64,000 nucleotides of DNA from Acanthornis magna (lineage: Eukaryota > Chordata > Aves > Passeriformes > Acanthizidae), in the NCBI GenBank assembly GCA_036785705.1, contig JAWUZG010000084.1:10429501-10493500 (forward strand), written 5' to 3'. The translations under genes and the position numbers were made by a program. Positions 51,380 through 64,000 of the stretch are shown one piece after another (the first letter of the stretch is position 1; every line of letters begins with the position of its first letter). The notes beneath the pieces were generated by a model. It had not been told where the DNA came from, ran no database searches, and was given only the letters and a program-made list of their open reading frames with translations.

Positions 51380-52150
51380 CCTTGCTGTCAGGGCTGTTCC
51401 TCACACTGAGTCCCTCTCTCCTCGCTTTTGGTGAGGGTTGTGCCCTCACTGGAGGACATTTTCCCAGAAGCAGCACCGGTTTCAGGGACAGGCCAGGCTG
51501 TGCACGGCGGTGGGGCTGGCAAGAAATGGGCTGGGCTTGGGCGGATCCATCACAGGGCAGGCTCTGGCCCCTCTCCTCAAAGTGGCCCTGCCGCTGGTGC
51601 CAACACCTGGGCACCAACACCGGCACAGGTCTTCCCCTGGCCACCGCGCAGCCATCAGGCCCCGGCTCCTGTTCCCGCCATTTCTGGGGAGGGGGCTGGC
51701 ACAGCCCCTGTGTAAGCTGGCACCTAGCAGGTACATCAGCCTTCTTCAGACATTTCCCTCCAGACAGAAATGGAGTGAAAATGTTGCTGGGGGAAAGAGT
51801 GAGTCCTGTCCCAGGCGGGAGGGCCCTCAGGGCCCTGAGGCGGCTCCTCGGGGTTCCCGCCGCTGTGGGGGCTGAGGAGAATTTGTTTCAAACCTCACGC
51901 TGGGGTTTCTGGTGCACGCCTTGGTGGCCACCCCGCACTTTTGGGAATACACCAGGCTTCCCACAGCACCTGGTGGAGGGGCAGGAGGGATGTTAAGGAG
52001 CCCCAGGGGAGATGACATTTCCGTGCATCAGCAGCCAGGTGTAACGCAACGCTCCTACGCCTTCCTGAGGTCTGAGGCGAACCGGTCTGTAAATACAGGA
52101 TTTGGGGATCTCTGCCAGGAGCCTGCTATGTCCGGACCTGGGCCAGGCTG
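51380..52150. other. GC-rich patch with clustered CpG
   Basis: GC and CpG content rise clearly above the surroundings (ccgccgctg, ccaccgcgcag, cggcggtgg and similar). The open frames on both strands here are long because stop codons are rare in GC-rich sequence. The patch could be a CpG island or distal promoter, or simply a local GC peak. No TATA box, first exon or known motif marks a start site. Confidence 0.35.
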
Positions 52151-54783
52151 CAGGCTCACCTTGGAGAGCTGGTGGTGACGGAGGACTTGAGTTGATGAAT
52201 TGTACCTGCTGGTCCTTGTGCATGTGGAAGGGAAAAGAAGGTGAGGGTGAAGGGATTAATGAATAATTAAACTCTGAGACGGAGGAACATACATAATGCA
52301 TGATAAATTAGTCCAAGTGCAGCAGAGGAAGCATGGGTAAACTTTGTTTCAACAAGCAGAAAATGGGATGTGACAAGGTATTTATGCCAGAACAGCTGTT
52401 AGCTAAAATTTTTCATTTATTTATACAGATTTCCTCCTCCTCACAGTTAGGGGTCGGCCTAGAGTGGGACAGAAATCAGCAACCGAGACGGAAAATAAGT
52501 TTGGTTCCTGCTGGGTCCCAGTCCAGCACGGTCCCTGCCTGGGAGATCTCCCTCCCTGCTTAGTGCTCTTCTTTCCCTTCTGATAATCTGATACAATATT
52601 TCCTGCCTGGTCGCTTGGCCTGCAGTTTGACTGCAGCTCAGGCGGGCAGGGTAATGCTCTTAATTCCATGGAAACAGAGAGGCCCGTGTTGACTCACTCT
52701 AGCCTTTTCTGATCCCAGATTCCCTAAATGTTTTCTTTCTTCTAAACTGTATTTGCTGTTACAACGTAAATTATTTATAAGATGTCACGTTCGTTACAGA
52801 TGGTAATGAGGCTGCCAAGCAGAGGGCATTGACTCTATTCTGCAGCATCAAACTGATTTGAGGGGTGTGTGTGTAAATAAAAACCCAGTCCCTTCCTTTT
52901 ATTGAACAGACCCAGCAGGTCTGTTCAAATTCACTTTTCCCATAAATATCACTAAAGGCCAAAAGCTGCATTATCAGACTTGCAGATTTGCTTCATCTGT
53001 ATCAGAGCTCTGAGCAACATGAGTTGTTCCTTTCTTTCCCCAGCTGTGAATCACTTAAGGTGTCCTTTCCTGTGTTAATGAATAAGTTAGGTATCTGCCA
53101 TGATAGATCACAGGACACCATACACAGGAGGTATTTATTATAGATACCTGCCACACAAAACTCCCAGCTTTGACAGAGCTAGTTTCATCCTTATTGCTCA
53201 TCACAGGCTGCTCCTAGAGTAGGACTGTGTGAAGCAACCTGGAGCTGAGCACTGAAACACCACTTCTTTGATCTTTGCTCTCCTTCCACATTGTGCTCAC
53301 TCCAAAGCAGCCTTCCCCCTCAAAGCAAGGGCGACTAGGTGCTGTGACTGCGGACCTGCCTGCTTCTTGAGAGGGTATCTCACTTCTCACAGGTGGAGAC
53401 AATTCACAGGGAAATGATTTCTTGTTACTCTCTTGCAGGCTGCTTTTTTAATACTCTAGGACCAATGCCTGCTTTCTGGTGCATATTGCACTTGTTTCTG
53501 GAGTCCTGTGAAACAGGGACTGCTTAGACTTGAGGTGGATGAAATCACAGTCTGAGTTCTGATTGTTTGACTATTTTTTCATACATATATAGCCTTTCAT
53601 CATTCCTTACTAGAAAAGGTGAAACTACAGAAAGTCACAGCATCCTTCTGTCCTTTGTGAACAAAGTAGGTGTGAAGGGTTGAGTGTAAAATAGTTTTCT
53701 CCTAAAAATCAGTATGTTCTCTTTTAACTGAGGTCATATAAAAATTAAAAAATACAAGTATTAAAGAACCATGCAAATACTGAGCCCATAAAACATACAA
53801 AACTTGAAAACTGCAATTAAAAGGTTAAGATAGCCCAACCTCCTCACTGAGGGCACATGGATGTCAGCTGCATTTCCAGGTGCTGGAAGAGATGGGGAAG
53901 AGGGAAGCAGCTTTTGATCTTGTGTTACAGAGAAGCCCAATGCAGATTTAACAGCCTTAGCTCTAACGACAAAGATATACTTCAGTTCCTTGAAGTGTCA
54001 TAGGCTTCCTGCATGCTGCTGGGCTATCCTTGTAATAAGAAAGTGATGTAGCTTTCCCAGAAGGAGCACCCTAGCTCATGAAGTTCACAAAGGATAAACG
54101 TGCTGAAGAGAATAAAAATGGGCTATGGCCAGGCAAAGCACAAGCATGCTACAGAAACTCCTCAATGAGCAGGTTAAGCAGATGAGCATAGTGCTGCTTT
54201 TTTTTTTTTTCTTTTTTTCTTGTAGGGTTTTTCCCCTTCAGCTGTTGAATGACTCACTGCTACTTTGCCTGGCTACTCTCGTTATGGATTCTGAAAAGCT
54301 TTGAGAACACAATTGGGTTGATGAAATGCCCTGTCAGCCATCTCTAATTCAGCTAGATTTCTTTTCTTTCTCTCCTTCTCCTTCCTAGTGCCTTAATCTA
54401 GATGGGCCTTACCACTTTAAAACTAAAGTGGGACACAGGGATGTGAGAAAGAAAAAAGGAGAATTTCTGAACTCCCTGCCCTGTTCTAAATTAATTAGGG
54501 CCCAAACCACCTCACATATGTGTAAAAAGCAGCTTAAAAAATGTTCTCCATTACTGCATTTAAATCCTGAAACTAAAGTTTATGATGAATAATAAACCAA
54601 ACCCTGCACCAGCACCTCTTTGTGCAGTTTGACCTCACTCCAAACACACAGGAGAAGAAAATGTATGTGCTCATCAAGTTTTTAGCACAATGTGCACAGC
54701 TTCCAGCCTAAATGAACCCAATGCTTGCCAGTGGGATTGGACACTAGCACAGCTGCCTGGTTGACTGATTTTTTTCTTTACAG

Positions 54784-54910
54784 CTGTGTGAAAATGAAGA
54801 AGTTCCTGGAGGCAAGCTGGTTTGGGAACCTGCTTGGCATCGCACTGTTTTGTCTGTCACTGGTGTGGGTCCAGGCCTGCTGCTGGCTTTGTGCTCTCCT
54901 GCTCCCAAAG
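54784..54910 (+). CDS. Candidate start exon with hydrophobic leader (tentative)
   Basis: An acceptor (ttttctttacag) is followed by 10 untranslated bases and an ATG at 54794 in a good context (A at -3). The frame gives 39 codons to a consensus donor (gtaagg), phase 0. The product MKKFLEASWFGNLLGIALFC, then LSLVWVQA, has a basic start and a hydrophobic core of about 18 residues with a plausible signal cleavage after VQA. The following CCWLCALLLPK is also hydrophobic, so a membrane anchor is possible. No family is recognised, and chance remains likely. Confidence 0.25.
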
Positions 54911-57900
54911 GTAAGGGGGCTCCTCACTTGCTGTCACACATTCCTTAGTTTCCTTAAGACAGCTGCTCCCAGGAAGCCTCTTTGCAGCCAAGGCACAGTT
55001 TGCTGAAATTACTACTTGACAAGCCTCTTTCCACAGCCCCAAGACCCTATTTTGAGGGAGCCCTCAGCATGTACTTGCCTTCAGGTTGGTGTGTGCTCCC
55101 TGCCCAGTACTGCCCTTGAGTGGGCATTAGGGCATCATACCATGGCTCCAAATGGGACCCTGTGTTTTCCAGAGATAGCAGAAGATCCCCAGCTGGAAGA
55201 AAAGCCTATGTGAATTGACATGGGTCTATGCCAATTTACATCAAAGGAAAATCCAAATCATAAATGCTTGCACATGTAGCTTCCAAGATCAGAGTACAAA
55301 GTCCAGCCTGGTGAATTTGGTTAGGCTGTGCCTCTGTGCTGCCTGATTTTAGCGTACTGTGGCTCTTGAGGAGCCGCTTTTCCAGCTCCTCCAGTGTAAC
55401 ACAGCCTTCAGAGCTCTGGGGGAAACATCTTTGTCTTGTGGTCCTACAAAGAGCTGTAGTACCAGCATGAAAAGAGAGGTTTCACATAAATATGTAAAAA
55501 TATGTCTGTATAATCCAGGAGACTAAAGGCAATGATACGTGAAAACAAAAACCAATTATTGTTAATGATAGTCTTGCTGACCCTATTCTAATATCTAATT
55601 TATTCTAATCTCTGATCTTCATATTCTAATGTTTTTTTCCTTATCATTGGCTTTTTCATTAAGAATCCCCTCCCATTTCAAGGTGCAGTGTAGCTTTTTG
55701 CAAAGTCTTAACCTTCTAAAGGACTGTCTGCACTACAGACAGCTTTGTCCTTCAATACATGTAGGTGAGGATATGTAATGTTACTGGTAAAAACTGGACG
55801 CTATTTGCTTTTCATTTGTGTCAGAAGGCTGAAATAAATGTTGCTGGGAATGTGGGATTTTGCCAGGGCTGCCCTCAGATTGGATGGCAAGTCAGTTTTG
55901 CAGATAAAGCATCTTGGTGCAAAATTTCTGTGGAAACAAATCCAAATAGTTTTAGCCTCAGAGAGGTTAGGAGAGGTAAATGCCAGCAAGGTAGTAAAAT
56001 AATGTGCAGGGACCACCTGTGTTTTTTCTCTACTAAGATTTGTGGCAAAATGTGTCATCTACTGTCAAAATATGTGTGTTCAGACTGATGATACATAGCC
56101 CTGCTCTTTTTCAGAGTGTTAATTTACAAGTAAAGACCTCCAAAGGATTTTCTTGACCTGCTTTCATGCATAACTGCCACAAATGTCTGCCACCTTTAGG
56201 GTTTACTGTTGGTTAGATAACACGTAGTAAGACTGACTTTTTTGTTTTTCCAAGTAAAGGCAAGCCCTAAAGATCCCTGGGTGTCAGACAGCTCTGACTG
56301 CCACCTCTGTGAAGCCTGGTTACACACCGGGATACTTTGCTGCTGCCGTAGGACTGGCAGGGTGAAATCAAGGGCTCCTCTGAATGGCAATGAAGTCCAG
56401 GACAAACACGTGGGGCTGAGGATAGGATGGCTTCCCGCAGCCACTGCAGCAGGTCCAGCTCTGGAAGATAAAATAGGGGTAAGTTTTTCACAGTCTCCAC
56501 ATTGCCCGCCATGAAATGTCTGTCTTTGAGTGAAGCTATGTTGTGTGAGCAGTAATTCCCAGTGCCCCACAAAAAGCTAGGTCTGCTGTGGTACCCCTCT
56601 AGCAGCATGAATCCATGGCTCTGAATGTCACTGTATTACTTCCCAGCACACGAGGCACCTGCTTGACTGATTCCTTTACCCTTGTCAGTGTTCAGAATAG
56701 CTGTGCGCCTATTTTAGCCAGGCAAGCCAAGTGCAAGTTGTTTGTCATGCAGGATGACTGTGTACAGCAGCACAGGCAGGGGGAAGCTGGATTTTTGGAG
56801 AGCAGACCCTTAGTATGGGGCAAAATGCTCACCTGCACTCTGATGCTGATTTTCTCTTTTATTGGCTCCTCCTGAGGCTGCAGCCGGAGGAACGGTCTCC
56901 TGTGGAACGGCAGCTTTAGACAATTTTATTGGCTGATGAATCTGATCTTGCCTGGCCACCTTCCAGAAGCACTGACTTGCCCGAGATGAGAGTGAGAGGA
57001 AGGTTGCTCTGCCTGGGGCTGTAAAGCAATTGTTTTGAGACCCGCTAGCACCCATGCCTTGCTGCACGGTGAGTATAGAAAGACAAGTCCGTATAGCCAC
57101 GTCTATATGTGTAAAGTGCTTTATGATCTAATTGCTGACACAATTAAATGTGCAGCTCCTGTGGTCTGTGTCTCGTTTGCTGCTTAATTATGTGAAAATG
57201 TACTTGGTAAATGGCTTGCTGTCACAAAATGCTCGATTAACTGTTGCAATGATCTAAGTTGAAACACTGCATTTGTGTCCTACTCTGGTTATTTCCTGTG
57301 CTGCAACACATTGATTTAAGCTTTTAGCCATGAGAGAGCAAAACGCAGCTGCAAGATGTTGATATTAAAATGTTTTCCTTGGTTTTGTTATTTTGCTAGT
57401 GGAAATTCAAAATACCAGAGCTGCTTGCTAATATTTGCTCAAGTCTTCTAAAAATTGCTGATTAATCTCACCCTTTATTTTTAAGGGTAACTTCTGTGAA
57501 GTTTGATGCTATGGATCGTTTTGCAAGTTGTGCCTTGCAACATAGAAAAATAGGGCAGTGCTAAGGAAGGGAATGTTTTTAATGTAGCCCCCAAAGTGTG
57601 TGGTGCTCAAAGTGGCAGGATACTGCATTGCACCTACATTAGTTGCAAACAGCTCTCCAGATAAACATTTCTGAAAAGCCCCCAGAACTATTGCTAGGTA
57701 AGGAATTGATGGTTGACCAGCAGCACTGGAACAGAATGAAGGAATGCAGCTTTTTAGACTGCAGCAGTCTTCTAATACACAAAGATGCAGCTAATCCTGA
57801 GAGTACATCATACCTGCTGCTTCAAAAATTATACTAAATGACCTGAGTTTCACTCTTAACAACCTGCAATGCCCCTGATACTTCGAGTGGAGTTTGAAAA

Positions 57901-60900
57901 TGTGTATTTTTGACAGCTTTGGGAAGCAACATTTTCTCACTGTACTTGTTCTGAAATACCTCCCTCAAATGTTTCATTGTTTTTTGTTAGGAGATTTTCA
58001 CAATTTTTTTGTTTTGGATGGTGCAGGAAGTGGGGTGTCAGTGTTTTCTCCAAACAGATCCCTGCTGAACATAGTGCAGGGACAAAATTGCTTCCTCAGA
58101 GCTAAGACAAAGTATTACATTAAAGCTGAGTAAAGCTATAACACAATCCCCATAGATATCCTGAGCTAGAACTCTCCATATTTCCATGCTGCGCGCAGCA
58201 CAACTGTTGATGGCAATGATGCTCTTCTTCATTCTTCTTCCTGAGGGCCCAGGGGGAACCTAAGCAACTTAATGGTTTGCCTAAGCTGGAATAACTTTGC
58301 AGTACCATATGGGCCTGGGATGCAATGGGCTCCTTAGGGAGACAGAAATAGATGGCAAGGTGCTGGCAATAGCCTCTTGGAATCACCTGCACCGCAGCTG
58401 CCTTTCCAAGCTGTGTTGAAATTATGTTTTGAGTACTCTGGGAAGAGGACAGAGTAGGAGGGCCAAGTTTGTAGGTGGAGGAGAGACATGAACATTGATT
58501 TGCAGCTGTAGTTATAAGGAGTTGTCCCCATTATGTTCAAGTGGGGAAAAGGGGAGTTCTCGGTGCAATTCCATCTGTATTTCAGCTCAGAAGGAAATAA
58601 CTCGTTGAACTGGCTCCCATGGCAAGTGGAATGGCAGTCCATGAGGTCATGTGGCTCAGTTATCACCTGTGATTATGACAGTGAAGTAGAACCTTGTATT
58701 AATGAGAAATGATGCAGCAAATATGGTTTAGTATGACTTTTGTGCAATTGTGCCAGGTAGAATTGACAAACTTTGGTGCTGCATCTTCTAAACATTTGTT
58801 TTGTTGGCCCTGTAAATAGTCTAAACTACTTTTTCGCTTGTTCCTCTGTTTCTGCATCACTCCTGCTCCTGTTCTTGCTGGCTGAGGCTTCCAAGGGAGC
58901 CAAGGGTAGTAGACATTCATACTCATTGGATTTCAAACATCCCTTCTAGAAATCACAGGCTCTTTCATTATATGGAAGATGAGGCTATTTAGCTAGTTTT
59001 ATAGATGTGTTTGTGATTTCCTGGGATTTTCTTGTGGAATTTGAATTAGAGCTTCTTTCAGGTTAAGATTTAAGACATATGAAAAACATAGTATTTACAT
59101 ACCAGCTCATTGCCTGATCATTCTCCTGGGGAAAGTTTTTGTATTCATGTTAGGCATGCATCTGTGAAGTTGCAATCTGTGGCTCTTACAGTTGTAATAT
59201 GGGAAAGGAGGAAAAAGAGGAGGAAACTGTGCATGAAGATGTGAATTTTGCTAGCTTTAGATTTAGATGAGAGGTATTGATGGTAACCCATGGTAGAAGT
59301 GGAACTTTGACACTAAGTAGGATGCAACTTATTTGGAGAGAAATGAGTGATCCTCTTGATTCTTCAAAGGGTTCTTTGAAACCCTGTTACTGGTGTGCTG
59401 CTGGTGTTTTCCTGCAAAATAGTAACCCTGAAAGGGCTGCTTACTTATTTTTTGAGCCTTTGCAACTACTTTAAGTGCCATGACAGGCAAAGTGTTGCTG
59501 ATTTCTGTCACTGCCAAAGGTAGAGGCGGCCTCACTTTGGGCACTGGTGGAGTGGATACCCAGGGAGTGCTCCTTGTGCCTGAGCTGTGTTGGTGGTCTC
59601 TGCAAGCAGCCCCAGGGAAGCAAGGGTGGCCCAGGGCCCTGTGGCAGGACAGGGAATGAGGATCTGTCATATGGCATGAATTGCCCTTTCCTGGCCTGCC
59701 CCTCAGCTTGTAGCAGTGTGAAGGCCACGACTGCAGCCAGCCTCAAAACAGAGTGGCAGATTTCTTGCTGTTCGGCTGTCAGTCCTCTGGTGTGGTGCTT
59801 TGCACCCCATTGCTTCCCTCAGCCTTGTAAATGTTGCAACTTTCTCAGTTTTCTTTGAGTAGATAAGAGACAAGGGCATTTCTAGCCATTTTACCTTGAG
59901 GGGAGAAAATGGAGAAAAGTGGAAAGAGGAGGCGACTAAAAATATCATAAAGCTTGTGATCTTTGTTAATGATTATATTTGGCAATTCTGTAGAAGTGGA
60001 TCCACGAGAAAACTATGATTCTTTGACTTAAAAAACCATTTATCCGGAAATGTTTTGTTTCTAGATGAAGACCTGAGTTAAGAAAGTGGAAATACTTTGA
60101 TTCGTATTTTGACAGTTTAAAATAGCTTTTATGTAATGCTCTTATAGCATGTTCCTTTAGAATGTGGACTTGCAAATTGCAGTAGTATTTTAAAACACTT
60201 GGAATTCAGAATGACATGTGAACTGTCTGCAGTGATTTTATTTTTGTCTTTGTTGGGTTTGTTGGTTAGCTTGGATGTGAATTTGTATTTCTGTGTATGT
60301 ATATAAACATAATCCTCTTAACATGTATGTAAGTAGGAAGCTGGTAGGCAATATGCTTACATATATGCCAGCATATTATTGAGTCATAATATGAAATATT
60401 TGCTAGCAATATCCATATGTAAACCTGATGTGCTGTGGATTCATGCTAGGAGGAATAAGGCAAGAAACTGTTTATGCTCTGTGGTACCAATAGTAGATCA
60501 AGAGTGGGAGTGAAAACTGGAATTGTTCTTCCGTTTCAATTACAGCCCAACAAATGGTGCATTCATTTTTCATTGTTAATAAATGGCCCATATGGCATCC
60601 TTTGATCACATGCTCTGCAGCTTCTGCAACAGTAAGGCATTTATTTTCAGGGGATAGAGAACCTAACATTTGATCTGGGCTTTCTGAGCAAAATATTGTC
60701 TTGAGTAAAGGAATGGACACTACCAGGAGAAGGTGCCTTAGTTAGCTCAGAATCTTCCAGTCTGAAGGCTTGGTGCATGGTGTGCCCACCTCAGCTGCAG
60801 AGCCAGCAACCACCTCACATTCTAAACCACATTGGGTAAAACCAGGAAGGGTCTTTCCCCACTAGCAAGTTTCATTCTTTCACAGAATATGTGAGGATGA

Positions 60901-62910
60901 TTTTTCCATGGTGCACAATCCAGATTCCAGGGTGCCTGGCATGCAGGGACAGATAAAAACTAACCAGAGAAGAAATCAAGAAAGCAAAGCAAAATTAGAA
61001 TTTCTTTGTGTGTGAGAAATGTGCATCACCAAAAAACCCACCAGTCTGACACACACATCCCTTGGAATAAAGACAACCTATTTGCTTTTAATCACATTAT
61101 TTATCATACCTTTAAGAAGCAAAACTGAAATCCATAGCCAGGACACCAGCTGAGACACTCAGGAGTATCTCCATGGAAATACCATCTTGGAAAGCAAAGC
61201 CTGCTGAAGTTTGCTCACTATTTCTGTAGAATATTGCAGTCTGGGGGAAAACAGGAACTAGGTGACAACTCGTCTCCCTGTTTCTACACCCACAGTCACA
61301 ACAGATGGATGGGTCACAACAGAGGGATGTCTCCCCTGCAGCTCATGTCATCCCCTATGGTGTAGCTCTTGTAGCCACTTTGATCTTAGAGGGCAGCCAG
61401 TGTTTGGGAGCTTTCTGGTTGTTCCTACCAAAAAATTAAAATGATTGTGCACAGCTCATGCCTTTAATGTAAACGGAAGTGTTTACAAAGCATGCGTGGA
61501 TGTACACTTCTACTTCCCCAAACACAAGAGGTTTCCTCCCTCACAGTTCTCATGTGAACCTTCCAGGGGCAAGGAGATGCAGGGTGGAAGCAGGGGAAAG
61601 GAGAAGGCGAAGGCCTACTGGTCTTTCCATGGGAAAGTTTCATCAGTGACCTGTGGCCACTCGTAACTGCAATACTGTCAGCACCCCCCGGGTAGTTTCA
61701 GCTTCTGCTCCGGCAGTAGCAAATGACAAAACTGCACAGACTCACTCACCTATTACCCCATATAAGCAAAGATTTGTGTTCCCTTAACCTTTTGCAAATG
61801 ATGGGCACAATATGAAAGCTTAAACCCCAAAGCAGATGGTGCTTTTCTGTACCAAGCATCATGTTGTGCATGTGATGAAATGTGGCTGGCTAAGTGTGTC
61901 CAGATGGGCATTGCTCCTTTGATGAAGAAACCATTAAAATGTGGCAATTTGTGGGAATCTAGGCTAAAATAGGCTCTCATATGGAGAGCTGGTACAAGGC
62001 ACAATGTTGAAAAAATTGTTGTCTACACAGATAACCGAATGGGTGGGGGTGGAGGGGAGCGACTTTAAAAGATTATGAAATCATTTAATTTGCCACTTCA
62101 TGGAACTCAGATATAAGACACTGAAAACAAGGAGTGATGTGAACTTAGTACTAATATACAAAATGTTTCCCCAACATACCTGGTTTCTCTTTTCAGCTGG
62201 CTTATTAGGAAGGATTCTTAAGGAAAATGCTCTATGCAATCTTACAGGCCTATAATTTTTAGGCTAGACTACAGAGGGATTATATGCTTGTTATTTTGGT
62301 TTCCCTTGAGAGGGTTCTGCAGTGTTTCATAAATCCAGATGACTACTATAGGTTCTAGAGAATATGTAATTTGCCATGTGGAATATATGCTGGTCACTAC
62401 CTCTGTTCTTAGAGGAGATGGTAGCTTACAAAAATGATGTCTGATGGGCTGTTCCTTACTGTGGAATGATCTGTCATCTCCTCAGATTCTTGTAAATTGC
62501 TGTAGCTCAAGATTAGGGCAAAATGTTTTAAAGTTGTCAAAAGCAGCTTTAAAGCCTCTGACCTTCTAACTTTTAAAAGTGGTTTAGGGGCTTATGCTGT
62601 TGAATCCTGTAATCACCTTTGAAATGTTTTTCTAGTCCATCTGTCTTGAATGAATAGCAATGTCTTTATTTGCCACAAGTAAAAAGGGCCTAACTTTGGC
62701 CACAAAGGATTGCTGATCATGAACTTGCTGAAATGTTATCTGTGAGGAGTACAATTTGGAATTGACTTGGTGAACTGATAAGATTTGTCAGGGACAGTCA
62801 TGGGTAAATGCCTCAACCTCTGCAATGTAAAAGATTATGCTTGAAAATAAGCATGGGAGGAAAATGCACTTGTCTCAGGAAAGGAACAGTGAGCACTTGC
62901 CCTGTGCAGG
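54911..62910. other. No recognised gene
   Basis: I found no coherent exon chain. A cysteine-containing open segment at 55825-55975 begins at a phase-0 acceptor and could continue the candidate exon at 54784, but its support is weak. The rest is ordinary AT-rich non-coding sequence with short simple repeats. Confidence 0.4.
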
Positions 62911-62974
62911 GCCAAGAGTTGGACTCAATAATCTTTGTGGGTCCCTTCCACTCAGGATATTCTATGATTCTGTG
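62911..62974 (+). mobile_element. CR1 retroposon, 3'-end fragment
   Basis: The sequence gccaagagttggactcaata, then atctttgtgggtcccttcca and a tattctatgattctgtgac tail, is a standard avian CR1 3' terminus in + orientation. Only about 64 bases are clear. The 5' limit is uncertain. Confidence 0.9.
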
Positions 62975-64000
62975 ACTTGAATTATTTTCCAGAATCCATG
63001 ATACAGGAAACAGGAATTTCCTCAAGCAGTTCTATCAAAGCAGATTATGTTTTTGTATTAAATGTTCCCGCTTGGTCTGCAAACCAAACCTCATTCCTCT
63101 TGCCCTTATTTAATATGGTGGACACCAAAGTTTTAACATTTAAAAAAAGGAAATATTTAGTCAACTTCTTACCCCCCTTTTACAGTTCTGGCTGAGTGGA
63201 AGGACAAAGATATGATATATGAAATCATGAATGATTTGTGTTCAGGTTTATGTCCCGTGTTGGCTCCAATATATGGGCATCACACTTTCCATCCGGGTGT
63301 CACAGAAATGCCATGAAGACCCTATATGAATGGTGACTTCTACCTGAGAACCAAGGTAACAAACTTGACCCAGTCAGGTCTGTGATAAATATAGACACCC
63401 ACTGCAGCAACTCGCACTAACACAAGCTCTGAGTTGCAGGTAAGACATGGCTGTGTCTCAGCAGTCAATCCCTGCTTCGTGCTGCAGTTAAGCTGCACTG
63501 GCTCCCAGGTTATTGCATCTGCATCAGGCATTTGCATGGTCCCAGGAAGTCTTCTCTGTGTCAAGATCTGGTAAATGATGGTTAGATTTCTGAAAAATGA
63601 AATTAAAAGGAAAGTAATACTGAGTAATCTGGGAGAAGTCTTTCCATCCAGGCTTTATTAATGATCATTTCCTTTTGTGATGATTTACATATGTTTACAG
63701 AGCCCAGCAGAACTATGCCTTGCTGGTTTTGTCTCATGAAATTCCAAAGTATAGAGCTGTCATTCAGGGATGAAATGGTGTGATGTAATTTAACTATTGG
63801 CAAGGTGGGTTAATTAACACTTACAGTCTGTCTTTAATAGGTGGGCTTAGGATATGCAATTTTGTCTTGTAACTTTCACTTCTTTTACATCTTTACCACT
63901 GTAGCAGTGGAAAAAGAGCTCATGTACTCTTTAGTTGTCATGTCACCTTGCAGCTCCACAGAGGGGACAGGGAATGCTCTGTTCAAGAAAAAACAGTGTT
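62975..64000. other. No recognised feature
   Basis: Non-coding-looking sequence. The short open frames on either strand have no splice support or family motif. Confidence 0.5.

Larger units (their letters stand above)
47368..54783. other. Intergenic or intronic, no gene recognised
   Basis: I see no exon with both a conserved-looking frame and splice sites. The stretch contains a T tract at 48177-48200, several shorter A/T tracts and a GC-rich patch at 51380-52150. The longest open frames fall in the GC-rich patch and look like by-products of composition. Confidence 0.5.

Noticed and set aside
51382..51996. The longest open frame in the window, 204 codons, + strand
   Set aside because: It sits in the GC-rich patch, overlaps several other long frames on both strands, has Trp/Gly/Arg-rich composition and no domain or splice support. 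Low stop frequency explains it.

Overview
The window is vertebrate nuclear DNA, most likely from a bird. Its genes are spread over short exons with GT/AG introns. It carries several CR1 retroposon pieces with the bird-type 3' end, and one gene is a clear orthologue of the receptor tyrosine phosphatase PTPRJ (DEP-1/CD148). I found no sign of bacterial or viral coding sequence, and no tRNA, rRNA or CRISPR.

Layout. Bases 1-17871 hold no exon I can defend. They are best read as the 3' part of the large first intron of PTPRJ, with the signal-peptide exon off the left edge. From 17872 to 41109, 23 exons on the + strand join in one unbroken frame: 3884 coding bases, giving 1293 residues plus the stop. 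They encode a Ser/Thr-rich N-terminal segment, seven fibronectin type III (FN3) domains each on one exon, an eighth more diverged FN3 exon, a membrane-proximal region over three exons, a transmembrane exon, a juxtamembrane region that includes a 9-base microexon, and one complete PTP catalytic domain with the WPD loop and the [10 protein letters not shown] signature. The 3'UTR probably runs to about 44320.

The most unusual structure is at 18795-28640. Six of the seven single-exon FN3 domains (exons at 19600, 22662, 23513, 24910, 26397 and 27430) are each exactly 267 bases and nearly identical. They share flanking intron sequence and have phase-1 introns on both sides. One copy (24910) is a mosaic of two subtypes, a further copy (28386) has decayed into a pseudo-exon, and a CR1 element separates the second and third domains. 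Together this looks like tandem exon duplication with later homogenisation, in the ligand-binding ectodomain of a receptor phosphatase.

Downstream of PTPRJ (44320-64000) coding sequence is sparse. Two phase-compatible exons at 46522-46610 and 46825-46935, followed by AATAAA at 47176, look like the 3' end of an unrecognised + strand gene. A possible start-codon exon with a hydrophobic leader lies at 54784-54910. The rest is intergenic or intronic, with low-complexity tracts and a CR1 tail near 62911. All coordinates were read by eye from splice motifs and frame continuity. Identity to PTPRJ rests on remembered family features, not on a search.
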